Origin: Arthonia radiata
Taxonomy: Eukaryota > Ascomycota > Arthoniomycetes > Arthoniales > Arthoniaceae
Direction of reading: 5' to 3'
DNA length: 64,000 nucleotides
Assembly (NCBI GenBank): GCA_002989075.1
Contig: PSQN01000017.1
Coordinates: 2,983,453-3,047,452 of the forward strand
Shown here: piece by piece, positions 1 through 10,464 of the stretch
Position numbering within the stretch: position 1 is the stretch's first letter
How the letters are laid out: the number at the start of each line of letters is the position of its first letter
Position numbers and translations under genes: made by a program
The notes under the pieces: model-generated
Seen by the model: only the letters and a program-made list of their open reading frames with translations
Told to the model about the DNA's origin: nothing
The model's database searches: none

Positions 1-2
1 CT

Positions 3-542
3 CACGCCCCTCTTACCTCCGAAAAACTCGCACACATCACCCTCTCCGACCCCACCATTCCGACTTCTCCAGGCTTCACAGCACCGCGCCCAAACGCTTC
101 TCCATACTACAAGCCTACCGCTTCCCATCTATCAAACCTCAAAGCCTCAGTATTAGACTACGTCACCATCCGCAAACTCTCGCAGCAAGCATGGCCAGGC
201 TGCTGCGTTCCATGGCGGGTCATACACCTGAGTCTGCCCGCTAAACTCCAACGCCGCAACCAATCGCACCTTTCCACACTTCTCCAACCTGCGGACTCAG
301 CTGAACAAGACAAACGCAGATGCAGGAAAAGTAAAAAGACGAGGATAAAGCGTCGAGTGAGATTACGAGCGGAAGAAACGAAGAAGAAAGAGGCGGAAGA
401 GAAGAAGGCGAATGAAGGGGAGGAGAAGGAAAGGAGGGAGAGGGTGAAGAGGGTGAAGGCCAATCGGAGGCGGTTAGAGAAAAGGAGGGAGAAGGCGAAG
501 GAGGCGAAGGGTGTAGAGGTGGAAAGGGTGGAGAGGGGCTAG
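3..542 (+). CDS. C-terminal part of a DUF2011-like nuclear protein (5' end outside window)
   Basis: One frame is open from the first bases of the window to the TAG at 540-542, about 179 residues, so this is the tail of a gene that starts upstream. The first half has a short conserved-looking stretch (RPNASPYY, then QQAWPGCCVPWRVIHL). The last third is almost entirely K, E and R, with repeated ERRERVKR-like segments that should form a charged helix and nuclear or nucleolar signals. A PWRV core followed by a basic tail resembles my memory of the fungal DUF2011 family, whose function is unknown. The family call is tentative; that the frame is coding is more certain, because of its length and amino-acid make-up. 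Confidence 0.6.
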   Translation, partial: HAPLTSEKLAHITLSDPTIPTSPGFTAPRPNASPYYKPTASHLSNLKASVLDYVTIRKLSQQAWPGCCVPWRVIHLSLPAKLQRRNQSHLSTLLQPADSAEQDKRRCRKSKKTRIKRRVRLRAEETKKKEAEEKKANEGEEKERRERVKRVKANRRRLEKRREKAKEAKGVEVERVERG

Positions 543-1159
543 GAGCGTGATGTGGGACCTATTATTTGATGGCTTGATGGATGGGCACTCCACTAGCATG
601 GTAGGACTACGAGAAGGTGAAGTACAGGAAGTGATTGGGAAACCTCAAGCTTTGGCTCGTGTTCGAGGAATAGGTAGGGCAAAGTGAACGTTAAGATAGT
701 ATTCGCTGGCGTGTCCAACATAAAATATGATCTAGTACTTCTATACATAATGTTATGAGCCCTAGGTGGTTTCCAGAGATCTAATAATAATCATCACATG
801 GCTCACGACATCGGAAAGCCGCCTACTGTTCAGGTCAGCGCTGCCCTCAACAGCCTCATTCCTCCAAATTTACGACCATCTTGGTGCAATCTCTTTCTTT
901 ATGACGCCCGGCTCCGCTGTGTGCTTCTCTGTCTCCACAACGTGAACTCGCTCACGCAGAATTCTGGACGGTCCTGCTGAAGCAACACTGCCTACATGTT
1001 CTAGAGGCCTCCGCGGACTGCGGATCCTCAGACACAGCCTTTGTCACGCGCTCGCTGATACGGTGCTGAGTGCAAGTAAAGATTCCGCGTCTTGGCATGC
1101 CACAAAACGTCTGTATGGGCCCACAGCCTCGCACTAAACTCATCTTCATCTTGTCCTAC

Positions 1160-1190
1160 CACGCGGGTGACAAAATAAATGATACACCAA
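1160..1190 (+). repeat. Left terminal inverted repeat of the MITE
   Basis: A 31-base repeat, inverted at 1579-1609 with three mismatches, and preceded by TA at 1157-1158. Confidence 0.75.
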
Positions 1191-1578
1191 GCTGACCCCG
1201 CCCACTTCACCAAAAAAAGCGATTCTGCACCCTCTATAGCGCACGTTACAGTAGGCTAGAAAAAATAGAATTAATACAGTATACTCTAGAAGAAGCGCGC
1301 TATTTATTTATATGAAAGTTACTATCAGATTGTCGCATTTGGGGTATATCTGAGTAAATGTGGTAGAGAGGGTAGGGTAGCACAAGCATGTCTAGCGGAG
1401 AGCGGACGCTTCTATTAACAATATGTTTGTTAAGAGAGAATTTATTTATTAAAATTAAATAGGAATTGTCGCCTAACTCTAGCGAGTAATATGTATACTT
1501 TTGCGTACAAAATCGAGCGGTATTGGGGGTGCTAGGAGCGCTCGAAGTCGGCAATTTTGGTGGAGATCGGACATCTGT

Positions 1579-1609
1579 TTGGTGTATCCTTATTTTTGTC
1601 ACCCGCGTG
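1579..1609 (-). repeat. Right terminal inverted repeat of the MITE
   Basis: Reverse complement of the left repeat with 28 of 31 matches, followed by TA at 1612-1613. Confidence 0.75.
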
Positions 1610-3085
1610 CCTACATGCGCGGGCGCCTGTCACTAACATTTCAGGGCGTTCGAAATTCCCCGAGCCGCCGCTTCCTCGTCCCGTCCGATTTGGTACAGTC
1701 GGATGCGTTCATGACAGGCCCGGTGTGCACACGTATCTGCTTGTTCCTCATGTGAGGTGCTGCTCTCTTGTCGACGGACATAGAGCCGGAAGTGTGTAAA
1801 CACATTCGACGCAAAATCCGTCATCGTCCAGCGACGGGGTTTCATGACGTTCTTTCCAGCCAGATTGCATGAGCGTCCCCGGGACATTGCATCTTCGCAC
1901 GGACGCTTCTCCCACGATCGACGGGAGCTGCACTAGCCGTATGGCTTGTCAGCCGATTGCTGGCCGTCGTCCCCTCGAGGAACTTGGACAGGGCAAGATT
2001 TACAGAAGAAGATACATGCCTTGATGCCTGATCTATTTACTGTGATGCCTATCGCCGACGACCGACGGGATACGATTAAGACGGTGATGCTTACATGGGA
2101 TCTGGCGATTCAACTGTTGTTAAATATGCCCTGTTTTCGCTCAGAACAGCCAGAAAGGGCTTGAAATCTGAACGTGAAGGAGTCAGCAGATTATACATTT
2201 GGCATACAATTGCAGTTCGCTGGCAACTCCTCAACTGCTGAGGTCAAGCACATGTTTATATTTAGGTGAAGTATGGATCCAGCGATAGTTCCTTCCAGCG
2301 GAACGCTGTCAACACTTCCGCGAGAACCGCGCCGGAGATCTCTTGAAACAGACCCGATGTCTGGATATCCTCTAGCGTTTCGCTTGAGAGACACGTTCTA
2401 CTTCACGAGTCTGTTCCCTTACATGAGCACCCAGTCACAAAATCATGCAGCCTAGCATTCTCGTCCAACACGTGTTTCAGCTTCACGGGTCCTTCCTCGT
2501 CCTCATGAGGAGTTGCTCTCTTACCGATCAAGGCCTGTGAGGTATGTTGGGTTCTTCGATGAGATTCCAGACAGGGTCTTGTTTTCCCTCGTCCGCATGG
2601 CGCGACGCTGCCAGTGCCGCCCTCGCGTCCTTTTTGCGGCGAGCATTCCTGACATGATGCTCGTCTAATTAGGCACTTTCTGGGCTCTTGTCGCAGCGTT
2701 CAGTCCCAATCTGTCGACTTGCGATATGCTAAACTAGCCAAAACATCCTGTCCTTCTATCCACACGCTGCGGTGCTGACAGTGTTGTTCTTGCGGCCCTT
2801 CAAGACGAGGGTATCTGGCAAGACGTGTGTCGACCCTAGCGCTGCCTAGTCACATCCGGCTCTGAGGTATGGTGACACGGGAGCAGGCAGTGTCAGCGCA
2901 GAGTCCACCAAGTCCAGTAAGGCAGCATGTTGTTTCTTGATGTCCGTCTGAACTGTCCGACAGACGCTCTGGGCATGAAACTGATCTGAGCGGTGTCCAC
3001 ATGGACGTCGAGGTCTGTCAGCGGCTCAGACTGACTCGCTGCTCACCAGACCGACAGCTGGCACAGCCTTGACACCACGAGAGAA

Positions 3086-3091
3086 TATAAA
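3086..3091 (+). promoter_or_regulatory. TATA box of the small gene at 3250
   Basis: TATAAA lies 159 bases upstream of the ATG at 3250. A purine-poor, CA-rich leader lacking ATG before that start (CACAGCACAGC and similar) follows, as is usual for fungal 5' UTRs. Confidence 0.5.
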
Positions 3092-3249
3092 TCAACCGAG
3101 AATCTCACAAAGTCCCATCTCCAGCAACACATTCCACAGCACAGCATCAACAGCCTACAGGACTTCAGCTACGATTCTCTGAGATCTCCAAGCCCCGTAT
3201 ATCACGCAAACATCCCTTGCATCATCGCTTGAACCGAATCTTGAGCACA

Positions 3250-3552
3250 ATGAGTACCATTAACGCCAGTTTTGGGACCATCAACGTCAGCCCACAGGCG
3301 CTGGCGAAGGTCCAATCCGGGTACTCTGACGCGACAACCCATATCAAGGAGAAGGTCCAAGACTATCAGAGAACCCACGCCCAGCATGCGCATACCTGCC
3401 ATCTCGCGTACGACGCTCGCACGTAGGTTTCCATGTTTCCTTTGGCAAGCATTCCGTGTGAGCATCTTACTTACGCATGTAGCGACCAATTCGCCATGCA
3501 GTGGAAGAGGGACCATGTTCGAATTGGCACCACCCAAGCCGGCGAGCTGTGA
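3250..3552 (+). CDS. Small orphan protein, 80 residues, one intron
   Basis: I do not recognise this protein. The start ATG has a good context (CACAATGAG) behind a TATA box. Exons are 3250-3422 and 3483-3552. The 60-base intron starts GTAGGT and ends GCATGTAG, and splicing restores one frame ending in TGA at 3550-3552. The product is hydrophilic, with no signal peptide or membrane segment, a T/S-rich N-terminus (MSTINASFGTINVS), a likely helix around KEKVQDYQRTHAQHAH and an amphipathic tail (QFAMQWKRDHVRIG). An in-frame ATG at 3217 would add 11 residues, but its context is weaker. It sits alone in a gene-poor stretch, which suits a lineage-specific gene. Function unknown. Confidence 0.55.
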
Positions 3553-4620
3553 TGAAGCAGAAGCGGTAGACCGCCACAGCAGCAGCAGACGGGCTTCTCC
3601 TCCAGCTTGAAATGACAAATTGAGTCTTTAGGCTCGTACATTCCTTTTGATGTGTCGAAGCTGCGTTATCTTCCTTTTCTTTAGCTTATGCCTTCGTCCC
3701 CCTGTCTGTTGCTCTGATTGCAGCGTAAAAAAGCTTGTGATACTGCAAACATGTCAGATGTGGCGTAGGAGCGATTTCCTGTCATTGAGCATATCTCGAG
3801 GTTGATGACCGCGACGTCCAGCTATATAAAGAGGGATTAGTAACGAGGTCCCGCTGGTCACACATAGCCCCACAAGATTGCGAGAGAGCTGATAGAGTAA
3901 CTTATAGTAAGCTCCTCAGAAGCACGCTGACATTTTTCAGTGACAAAAGCTCTACTCGACGCAAACAGTAGCTATCAAGGTCCTTGTAAACAATTAGAAC
4001 GCCCAGATACTCCATTCTTATCTGCCTATATTATACGAGTACATCTTTTCGGTGAAAGAGACTCGATGATCCTCTTCTAATTTAAATAAAAAAGATTACA
4101 GCGCTTTATAGAGATATGATTGTTTATTACGTCTCCTGCTTTTCAGTGTGTAGATTCATGTCCCCTCTACTCAATAAGAGGAGCGCGTAAGATAGATAAC
4201 CATGTTGAAGCTCTATTAGTACGCTGTTCTAATCTTGCTATAGTAGACAGTATTAAAAGGTATTGTAGACATTGAAGGAGGTATGGCAAGAAAGTGCGTA
4301 ACAGAAGTGTCGCTTCCCGACCCGTAGAGCGGAAATATTGAGGCCTTCCATTGCTTCAGCGCCTGCATAGCTTTCCAAAGGCCAGGTCCGACGCCAGCGT
4401 AAAATGATCAGTGCATTCATCAAGGAGGACAACTGCTCTGCTCCGCTCTACAGCTTTCAAGTCATCTTCAAGCACGCATTCACACGTTATCACCAAATGT
4501 AAACCCGCATCTGAAAGAGGCCAGGCATACCATGCGCAAAATAATAACACATCCTTACTCTAAAAACCATATATATACACACATAGAACTCCACTCCCCT
4601 CCCGTTTCCCACCAGCACGA
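3553..4620. other. Gene-free AT-rich stretch
   Basis: 3900-4300 is markedly AT-rich and TA-rich (TATTATACGAG, CTATAGTAGACAG), like the interior of the MITE but without visible inverted ends. A lone TATATAAAG near 3825 looks like a core promoter but no ORF follows it. It may be a mutated repeat remnant; no family can be named. Confidence 0.45.
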
Positions 4621-7600
4621 CTACTTCTGCCCCATCACATCCACAACCTGCCGCTTCTTCCCCTTCTTCGCCGTCCCTCCTCGTCGCCCTCCAGGTACCA
4701 ACAGCTCATCCAACCCACTGCTCGCATTGCTCATACTTGTTGGCGGCCGACTCGGCGGGTTACTCGGCGGTCCCCCCATCGTTAAGCCAGGAATCGCCGC
4801 CGGCCCCGTCGTAGGCGCCTCACCACCACTCCCATTACTCGCATCACTCCTTGCAGGCGTCGCACTCCGACTCGGCGGCGCCAGCCCCGCGCTCGGCGGA
4901 CCAGCAGACATCGGCGGACCAGCAGACATCGGCGGACCAGCAGACGGCGGCCCTTGCATCCCAGGCGGCTTCGGCATCGCCTTAGGCGGTGGAGGTGTAC
5001 CAGCCACGCTCCCCTGCTCACTACTCGGCGCCTTCTTGTTGACCCATCGCTTCAGATCCGGATCATAGTAGAAGCTGTTCTCGTCGCCCAGCTTAGCTTT
5101 GTGCACAACCGGCGCGTTCGGATCCTTCTTTCCTCCGAACCAGCCGCCGAACCAACCGGAGCCTTTGCGCTCTTTGGCCTCGCGGTCGCGGCGCTCGTCT
5201 TCTTCTGCGGCGCGGCGGACGGCTTCGGAGGGTGCGCGGGAGGTAGCGGGGGATGATGAAGGGGATCTATCGTCGTTGTCGAGGTCCATGAAGGATTTCT
5301 TCTTGGTGGGGCCGGCGGAGGCGGGAGGAGAGTCGGGTGGGGGCTCGTAGGGGACGTAATCGCTTATGCTAGCGTCGGGCGGGGCGTAGGTGGAGGTGGC
5401 GGATGGGGGCTCGTAGTTGCTGGCGACGGAGGGAGAATAGCCGTTCACAGCGGAGGCATAGCCGTTCGTGGTTGCGGAAGTGGGGTTAGAGGATTCTTCT
5501 TCGATGATTGGCATATCCTCGTGGGGAAGGCCATGGGAGGATGTGCCGCGGTCGGAGAAGGTTGTAGATGGTGAACCGAAGGGTTGTTCGAGGCTTGGAT
5601 GTTGAAGGATGGGTGGATCGTAGGAAGATGAGGCGATGGAGGCGGTGTCTGAGATGCCGAGGTGGTTGTTGTGAGGTTGATAAGGGTTGAAAGTCGGACC
5701 TGGTGGTGCCTGACCGAAGGAGTCCGCGCGAGACGGAGAAACGGCGTAGTTTGAGGGCTTGGGTATGTCACGTGGCGCGGAGCTTGAGGGGCTTGGTTGG
5801 TAGGCGTTGGGCTGATATGAATTGTTGGCCATCGGCTGTTCTGCCAATCTTGATGGCGAGGAGTGATTTGGTGCATAGCGTGAGCCGCCTCCGCCAGCTG
5901 CCATCGATTGAGCACCACCCATGGGAGTGAAAGCGGTCAGATCAGCGTGCGACGCGTTGCGGCTGATTGTCGGCGTACCACCACTCGGCAGCCTCGCAAA
6001 TGGTCCATCAGCCTCTGACTGTGGACCTGAGCCAGTAGAGGCTGCATCATCGTCGCCTGCAACAAAGCTGTTGAATTTGGCCCACACGCTTCCAGACATC
6101 TTTCCTACGGTCGGTTTCGAGATCCACGATGAGCTGTCCTTGGGTGTCTGCGACAGTCTTTGGTTGAGATCTTCCAACCGCATGATCAATGCGGGGTGAT
6201 AGTATGGCGACGGACGCGTCATGGATTTGATAGCTGTACTGATGGCGTCGCAGTACTGAGAAGCCTCGCTTCGAAGTCCAGAATCGGCGAGGACGTACCC
6301 ATGATGCAGCTTGTACGCTTGGAGATGTGGGATATATTGTGAGCCTGCGTTGGGCCGTAATGACAGTCCGTACTCATACACTTCGGTCAGTAAAATGGCG
6401 TCCATGTCCTGACCGCCTGTCTTCGCTACGTCGGCACCCAGAAGCGTAAAGTGCGCCTCGCTGTCATCCAGGCCGCCTAAACGCACGAGTGAGGAAGCGA
6501 ACAGGAAGCAGATGTGCGCAGCTTCTATTCGTCCGTAGTCGCGCAATAGCTTCCCAAGTGCCACCACCCCGTACTCGTCTTGCGGGCTACGGTTGCTGAC
6601 CACCAAACCAAGCGTTTCTTGCCATTCGTTGAGACCTTCAATAGCGTCCTGTCCTCGTCCGCTCTTATCCGCTGTTGGCATCATCTGGAAACCTGCGCGA
6701 GCTGAGGCAGGAACAAGTTCGTCAATGCTCTCATCGAAATTTTGTGCCATGATCGAATAAAGTGCTGCTATAGACTTTCGATCAGAGCTGGCACTACGAA
6801 CTTCACTACGCACAAACTCGTGGCCGACTTGTTTCCAAAGCGAGCCTTCGGCTGTTGAAGCAATGAGCATCGCGTGACCCCAAAGTTTGTTGTCGACGGC
6901 GTGCCAAACAGCTTTCTCGCGATCCCCAGCGAGCAAATGCCGCCGAATTCCAGCGACCGCTACTAGGTTTGGCGCGTCAGGCTGTCCAAGCACCGTCGCG
7001 ATCGAACCAGATCTAGTGTGGTGGCCAGGAATCGGCTCATCTTGTGGTGGTGGTATCAAGATCTGTCTCACGGCATTGTCCACCGTCTGGTTTCCGGACA
7101 GCATGCCGTCATGCTCGACAAATATACGCATCAGCTTCCACAATAACAAGCGTTCAGTGACTCTAGGGTCCATTGAAAGATCGGTAGACGATGACTCAAC
7201 GCTGAGGGCATCTATTCGACTCGAGAGCCACGACAGAAGCTCTTTCTTCCTGCTTTTGGATTTCAGCGGGCCGGGAAAAGATGTCAAGCTCTCGTCCACC
7301 GGCATCCTTTCCTTAATGCGTGATACCTTAAGATCTCCTGGCGAACATTTGCACGCAGGAGCGCTCCGTCCACCACCAAACCGCAAATCACGCTTTGGGA
7401 AGTGGGTGACCATCATCGATCCGCAGCTCCATTGCAGCTTGGGGGCGCCTTTCCATCTCTGAAAGGGATCCGACAATTGGTCTGAGTCAGCAGGTTCCAC
7501 AAACTCAACATTGTCTGATACGCTCGGTCCTCTTGTGCGAAACGGCACTTGAGGATGTGCAACAGGTCCCGATGCAGGAGTTGGAGGTTGTCGCTGTGCA

Positions 7601-9981
7601 GTGCTCTGCGATATTACATGATGGTCTAGCGAAGCTCTGCGGTCTTCGGACATGGCACGCGGTGCGTACTTTGATGGCTGTCGATCTGGACTTGACGTGC
7701 GTGGCCGTTTTGGAGGGTCGAATTTCGGCGGAGGTGCTCTTGAGAGTGCTTGCGGTGGGCCAACGGAGCTTGGAGGTGGGTGACTCCTTGTACTTTCTGG
7801 GGACGTGGTGATGGGTGGAGGAGGCATTGGCGCGGTTGTCGATCGATCAAGTAGCGGCCGTGCATCAGGTTGAGCGAGTGGACTGGATGTTCGCGGCGCA
7901 AATCTATGGCCGGCAAGAGCTGGAGGAGGTCCTGGAGGTGGAAGATTTGTTGGATCTACTGGACTGTAGCCATTTGACGGCGGGGATGTTGTACTTCGAG
8001 CAGACGCATTTAGCGGTGCTGGTGCTGGTGCTGGTGCTGGTGCTGGGGAGTATCGGGATGAGCTCTGCCGCTGAGGTACGGGGGGAGGTGGAACTTGCGC
8101 AGGAGGCTGCTGAGATGCGGCAGATTGCGACGGAAGGTACGCAGCATCTTTTCGAGGGACTGGAGGCTGTTGTGCCGTGGGTGCATGCGAGTAACGGGAA
8201 GCAGGGGGATGCCCAGCTGGCGATGGAGCAGCAGTATAACGTGATACAGGTGAGGCGGAGGCTGCAGAGGCGGGGGCGGGTGAATAACGGGTTGTAGGTG
8301 GAGGCTGAGATGGGAGACCGCGCGGTTGTGTAGTCGCTTGATTGGTATAGTCGGAGCCATCGGGCGAGAGCGTGGGCTGCGGGGGGAACATTTCTAGCTT
8401 GTCAGGAGGCTGTAGCTGTGCTATTGAAGACGGCGGTTGCGGTGCAGACGGCTGGCGTTGTTGGCCCATGTGTTGGGCTGGAGGAACACCGAGCGGCGCG
8501 GGCTGCGAGCCTGGAAGCGGTACAACTTGTTGCTTCGGTTTCCGTACGCGCTGTGTGACCGGAAGATCTTCGAAGAACTTGGTAATGTGCGAGGGCTTGC
8601 GTTCAGAAGGACTAGGTCGTGATTGCACAGGAGGCGCCGGCGCGAATGGAGATGCGAGAGATTGTTGCGCTGGGGTCGACGGCTGTGAATGTAATGGTGC
8701 ATATGCATGACGCGATGCAGAGCCTGAGGGGACGTAGGAGCTCGATCTTGAAGCAGGCATTTGACCAACAGGTGGTTGCGCTGGTTGTGCCAAAGGTTCG
8801 AGGGCTTCATCCTCGAGAAGGCCATCGTCGTCCAAAAAGCCGTCATCGTCGAGACCCTCGCCAAAGGCCGATTCCCAAGACGGCTCTCCGTTCTTGCCAT
8901 CAGATGTGCCAAGAGCTTGAGCCCAAGCATCGTCTGCTTCTGGCTCTGTTTCTGGCACTGCCTCTGCCTCAATCGCTTTCGTCGGTTTCAACCAGTCCTC
9001 TTCGCCTTCAAGAGGCGCTCCAAAGTTAAATGCGGAGGAGTCCGCGAGGTTCTGGGGGGACTCCATGTCCTCCGAAACTTCCCTGAGCGCCTCCCCAAAA
9101 TCAGCATCTTCAGCAGGAGCGGGTACTCCATCTGCAGGCTCGCCCGGCATAAGTGGTTGGCGGAGTTCTTGCACGGTCTCAGGTTCCACGCCTGTGTCGA
9201 AGTCAGAAGACATAGCAGCCGCGCTGTTAGATGTAGGGTATTGCGGCATCTCGGTAGCCTGGTCCGGCTTTTCATGTCCGTTGAAAGCATTTGACCAGTC
9301 GTCATCGGCTCCTATAGGGCTAAAGAGCGCAGTCGCAGAGTGATGCTGTTGACTATCGACTGGCGGCGTGTAAAGCTCTTCATGCACACCAGTTGTACTG
9401 TTCCCAAGGAGCGACGATTCGGCGAGAGCAGCGTCAGCCTCCTCTTCCTCCACCTGCAGTACGGCGGTGTGGGCAGCGGTGTGGGCGGCGGTGTCCAAAT
9501 TGGAGTGCGTCAGGGGCTCCGCAGGCTCCGCATGAATGCTCTCGACTTGATGACCACCAGGCAGTGGCGCCGCAGCCTTCTCCTTTTCATCTGCCCAGTC
9601 TGCCAACTCGTCGAGAACCTGTTGCCGGTCTTGTTCAACAAGATCCGCTTCGAACTGCACGGAAGAGGGATCGATCTCGAAGGCAGCATTGAAATCGTCT
9701 GTCGAGGTTGGATGTGATGCCTCCGATTCAGCTTGCAAGGTGTCTTCAGGCGGGCTTGCAATGCTCGCGACGTCCATTGATGCGCCAATGGAGCCTCTTG
9801 AACGACTGAAGCTTTCTTGATCTCTGTTGTGGTGTGCGATGGCATTTATTGTACCAGTGTAGGAGGATAGCGCGGGTTGGGAAGGTGGTAGTTCATGGTT
9901 CGGTGCTGTTGCGTCGGGACTGTAGCTATCCTGTGGAGTCTCATCGTCGGGTCGTGTGTCTTGCATTAGATCTCCATCCAT
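4621..9981 (-). CDS. SEC16: COPII coat assembly protein Sec16
   Basis: A single 1786-residue ORF from ATG at 9981 to TAG at 4621. Sec16 scaffolds COPII assembly at ER exit sites, binding Sec23, Sec24, Sec13 and Sar1. The acidic, disordered N-terminal half (1-800) is rich in P, Q and S, with a short AP dipeptide run. The conserved central region starts near 815 (PSVSDNVEFVEP, DPFQRWKGAPKLQW) and runs into the alpha-solenoid ACE1-type domain at about 1005-1270 (IRRHLLAGDREKAVWHAVDN, KLWGHAMLIAS). The C-terminal conserved motif is at about 1600-1650 (GWFGGWFGGKKDPN, YYDPDLKRWVNK), followed by a proline-rich tail with three PPMSAG-like repeats. Length and order fit fungal Sec16. No introns are apparent. 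Confidence 0.95.
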   Translation of the reverse strand: MDGDLMQDTRPDDETPQDSYSPDATAPNHELPPSQPALSSYTGTINAIAHHNRDQESFSRSRGSIGASMDVASIASPPEDTLQAESEASHPTSTDDFNAAFEIDPSSVQFEADLVEQDRQQVLDELADWADEKEKAAAPLPGGHQVESIHAEPAEPLTHSNLDTAAHTAAHTAVLQVEEEEADAALAESSLLGNSTTGVHEELYTPPVDSQQHHSATALFSPIGADDDWSNAFNGHEKPDQATEMPQYPTSNSAAAMSSDFDTGVEPETVQELRQPLMPGEPADGVPAPAEDADFGEALREVSEDMESPQNLADSSAFNFGAPLEGEEDWLKPTKAIEAEAVPETEPEADDAWAQALGTSDGKNGEPSWESAFGEGLDDDGFLDDDGLLEDEALEPLAQPAQPPVGQMPASRSSSYVPSGSASRHAYAPLHSQPSTPAQQSLASPFAPAPPVQSRPSPSERKPSHITKFFEDLPVTQRVRKPKQQVVPLPGSQPAPLGVPPAQHMGQQRQPSAPQPPSSIAQLQPPDKLEMFPPQPTLSPDGSDYTNQATTQPRGLPSQPPPTTRYSPAPASAASASPVSRYTAAPSPAGHPPASRYSHAPTAQQPPVPRKDAAYLPSQSAASQQPPAQVPPPPVPQRQSSSRYSPAPAPAPAPAPLNASARSTTSPPSNGYSPVDPTNLPPPGPPPALAGHRFAPRTSSPLAQPDARPLLDRSTTAPMPPPPITTSPESTRSHPPPSSVGPPQALSRAPPPKFDPPKRPRTSSPDRQPSKYAPRAMSEDRRASLDHHVISQSTAQRQPPTPASGPVAHPQVPFRTRGPSVSDNVEFVEPADSDQLSDPFQRWKGAPKLQWSCGSMMVTHFPKRDLRFGGGRSAPACKCSPGDLKVSRIKERMPVDESLTSFPGPLKSKSRKKELLSWLSSRIDALSVESSSTDLSMDPRVTERLLLWKLMRIFVEHDGMLSGNQTVDNAVRQILIPPPQDEPIPGHHTRSGSIATVLGQPDAPNLVAVAGIRRHLLAGDREKAVWHAVDNKLWGHAMLIASTAEGSLWKQVGHEFVRSEVRSASSDRKSIAALYSIMAQNFDESIDELVPASARAGFQMMPTADKSGRGQDAIEGLNEWQETLGLVVSNRSPQDEYGVVALGKLLRDYGRIEAAHICFLFASSLVRLGGLDDSEAHFTLLGADVAKTGGQDMDAILLTEVYEYGLSLRPNAGSQYIPHLQAYKLHHGYVLADSGLRSEASQYCDAISTAIKSMTRPSPYYHPALIMRLEDLNQRLSQTPKDSSSWISKPTVGKMSGSVWAKFNSFVAGDDDAASTGSGPQSEADGPFARLPSGGTPTISRNASHADLTAFTPMGGAQSMAAGGGGSRYAPNHSSPSRLAEQPMANNSYQPNAYQPSPSSSAPRDIPKPSNYAVSPSRADSFGQAPPGPTFNPYQPHNNHLGISDTASIASSSYDPPILQHPSLEQPFGSPSTTFSDRGTSSHGLPHEDMPIIEEESSNPTSATTNGYASAVNGYSPSVASNYEPPSATSTYAPPDASISDYVPYEPPPDSPPASAGPTKKKSFMDLDNDDRSPSSSPATSRAPSEAVRRAAEEDERRDREAKERKGSGWFGGWFGGKKDPNAPVVHKAKLGDENSFYYDPDLKRWVNKKAPSSEQGSVAGTPPPPKAMPKPPGMQGPPSAGPPMSAGPPMSAGPPSAGLAPPSRSATPARSDASNGSGGEAPTTGPAAIPGLTMGGPPSNPPSRPPTSMSNASSGLDELLVPGGRRGGTAKKGKKRQVVDVMGQK

Positions 9982-10464
9982 ATTACATTCAAACCCACGG
10001 CTTCACACGGACATTAAGAGAAAAAGGCCAGGAATAGAGACATTCGTAGGATAGATTATTAATAGCAGAGGATCAATGTATAAATGACGGCGACGGATAA
10101 GGGAGACCGCGTCACTGCGCGCAAGATGGTCCGAGCGTTGCGGCGCACTCTCGAGTGCTCTGAAGATGAGCGCTCTTAAACAGCATCGCATACTGGAGTG
10201 TTGGCATCGCACAGGGCACTAAAAGTACACTGTTCACTCTCGATGCTAAAGCCGCTTGCTTCTCACGTCTGAGCCGGCGACTGCGTGGGCTGCACCCCCC
10301 GCAAAGTAATTGATGGAGGAATATGATCCGAAACCACGGATGGGAATTCATCAATTCACTAGTCGAGCTACACAGACGCCTGGCGCTCGCAGAAATGGCA
10401 ATGCAATCTTACACCGCCGCAGTTTTGCTCAATATCTCCGCCTCGTGGCATCACTCTCGCTGGC
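9982..10464. other. Intergenic: FDH 3' flank and SEC16 promoter
   Basis: About 480 bases between two genes on the minus strand. I see no ORF of note and no clear TATA box for SEC16. Confidence 0.5.

Larger units (their letters stand above)
1159..1611. mobile_element. MITE-like non-autonomous DNA transposon, TA-flanked
   Basis: Positions 1160-1190 and the reverse complement of 1579-1609 match at 28 of 31 bases; both begin CACGCGGGTGAC and end ATACACCAA. Weaker inverted similarity continues inward for about 30 more bases (CACTTCACCAAAA against TCTCCACCAAAA). TA lies directly outside both ends (1157-1158 and 1612-1613), as expected for target duplication by Tc1/mariner or pogo/Fot1 transposases. 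The outermost base differs slightly between the ends. The interior (about 1250-1500) is strongly AT-rich and encodes nothing like a transposase, so this is a MITE or an internally deleted copy moved in trans. The TIR style recalls fungal Fot1/pogo elements; that assignment is inference. Confidence 0.75.
543..3249. other. Gene-poor intergenic stretch
   Basis: No ORF here is long enough, or similar enough to a family, to call a gene. It holds the 3' flank of the first gene, the MITE-like element at 1159-1611, and the promoter side of the small gene at 3250. The ORFs on both strands between 1.5 and 2.5 kb are short and overlap each other, and many open only from non-ATG codons. Confidence 0.6.

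Noticed and set aside
1300-1602. Minus-strand ORF inside the MITE
   Set aside because: It opens in the AT-rich core and right inverted repeat, and shows no transposase motif.
7815-8297. 160-codon plus-strand ORF rich in V, L and E
   Set aside because: It is antisense to the low-complexity P/A/Q-rich part of SEC16; its composition is the mirror of those codons and it has no independent support.
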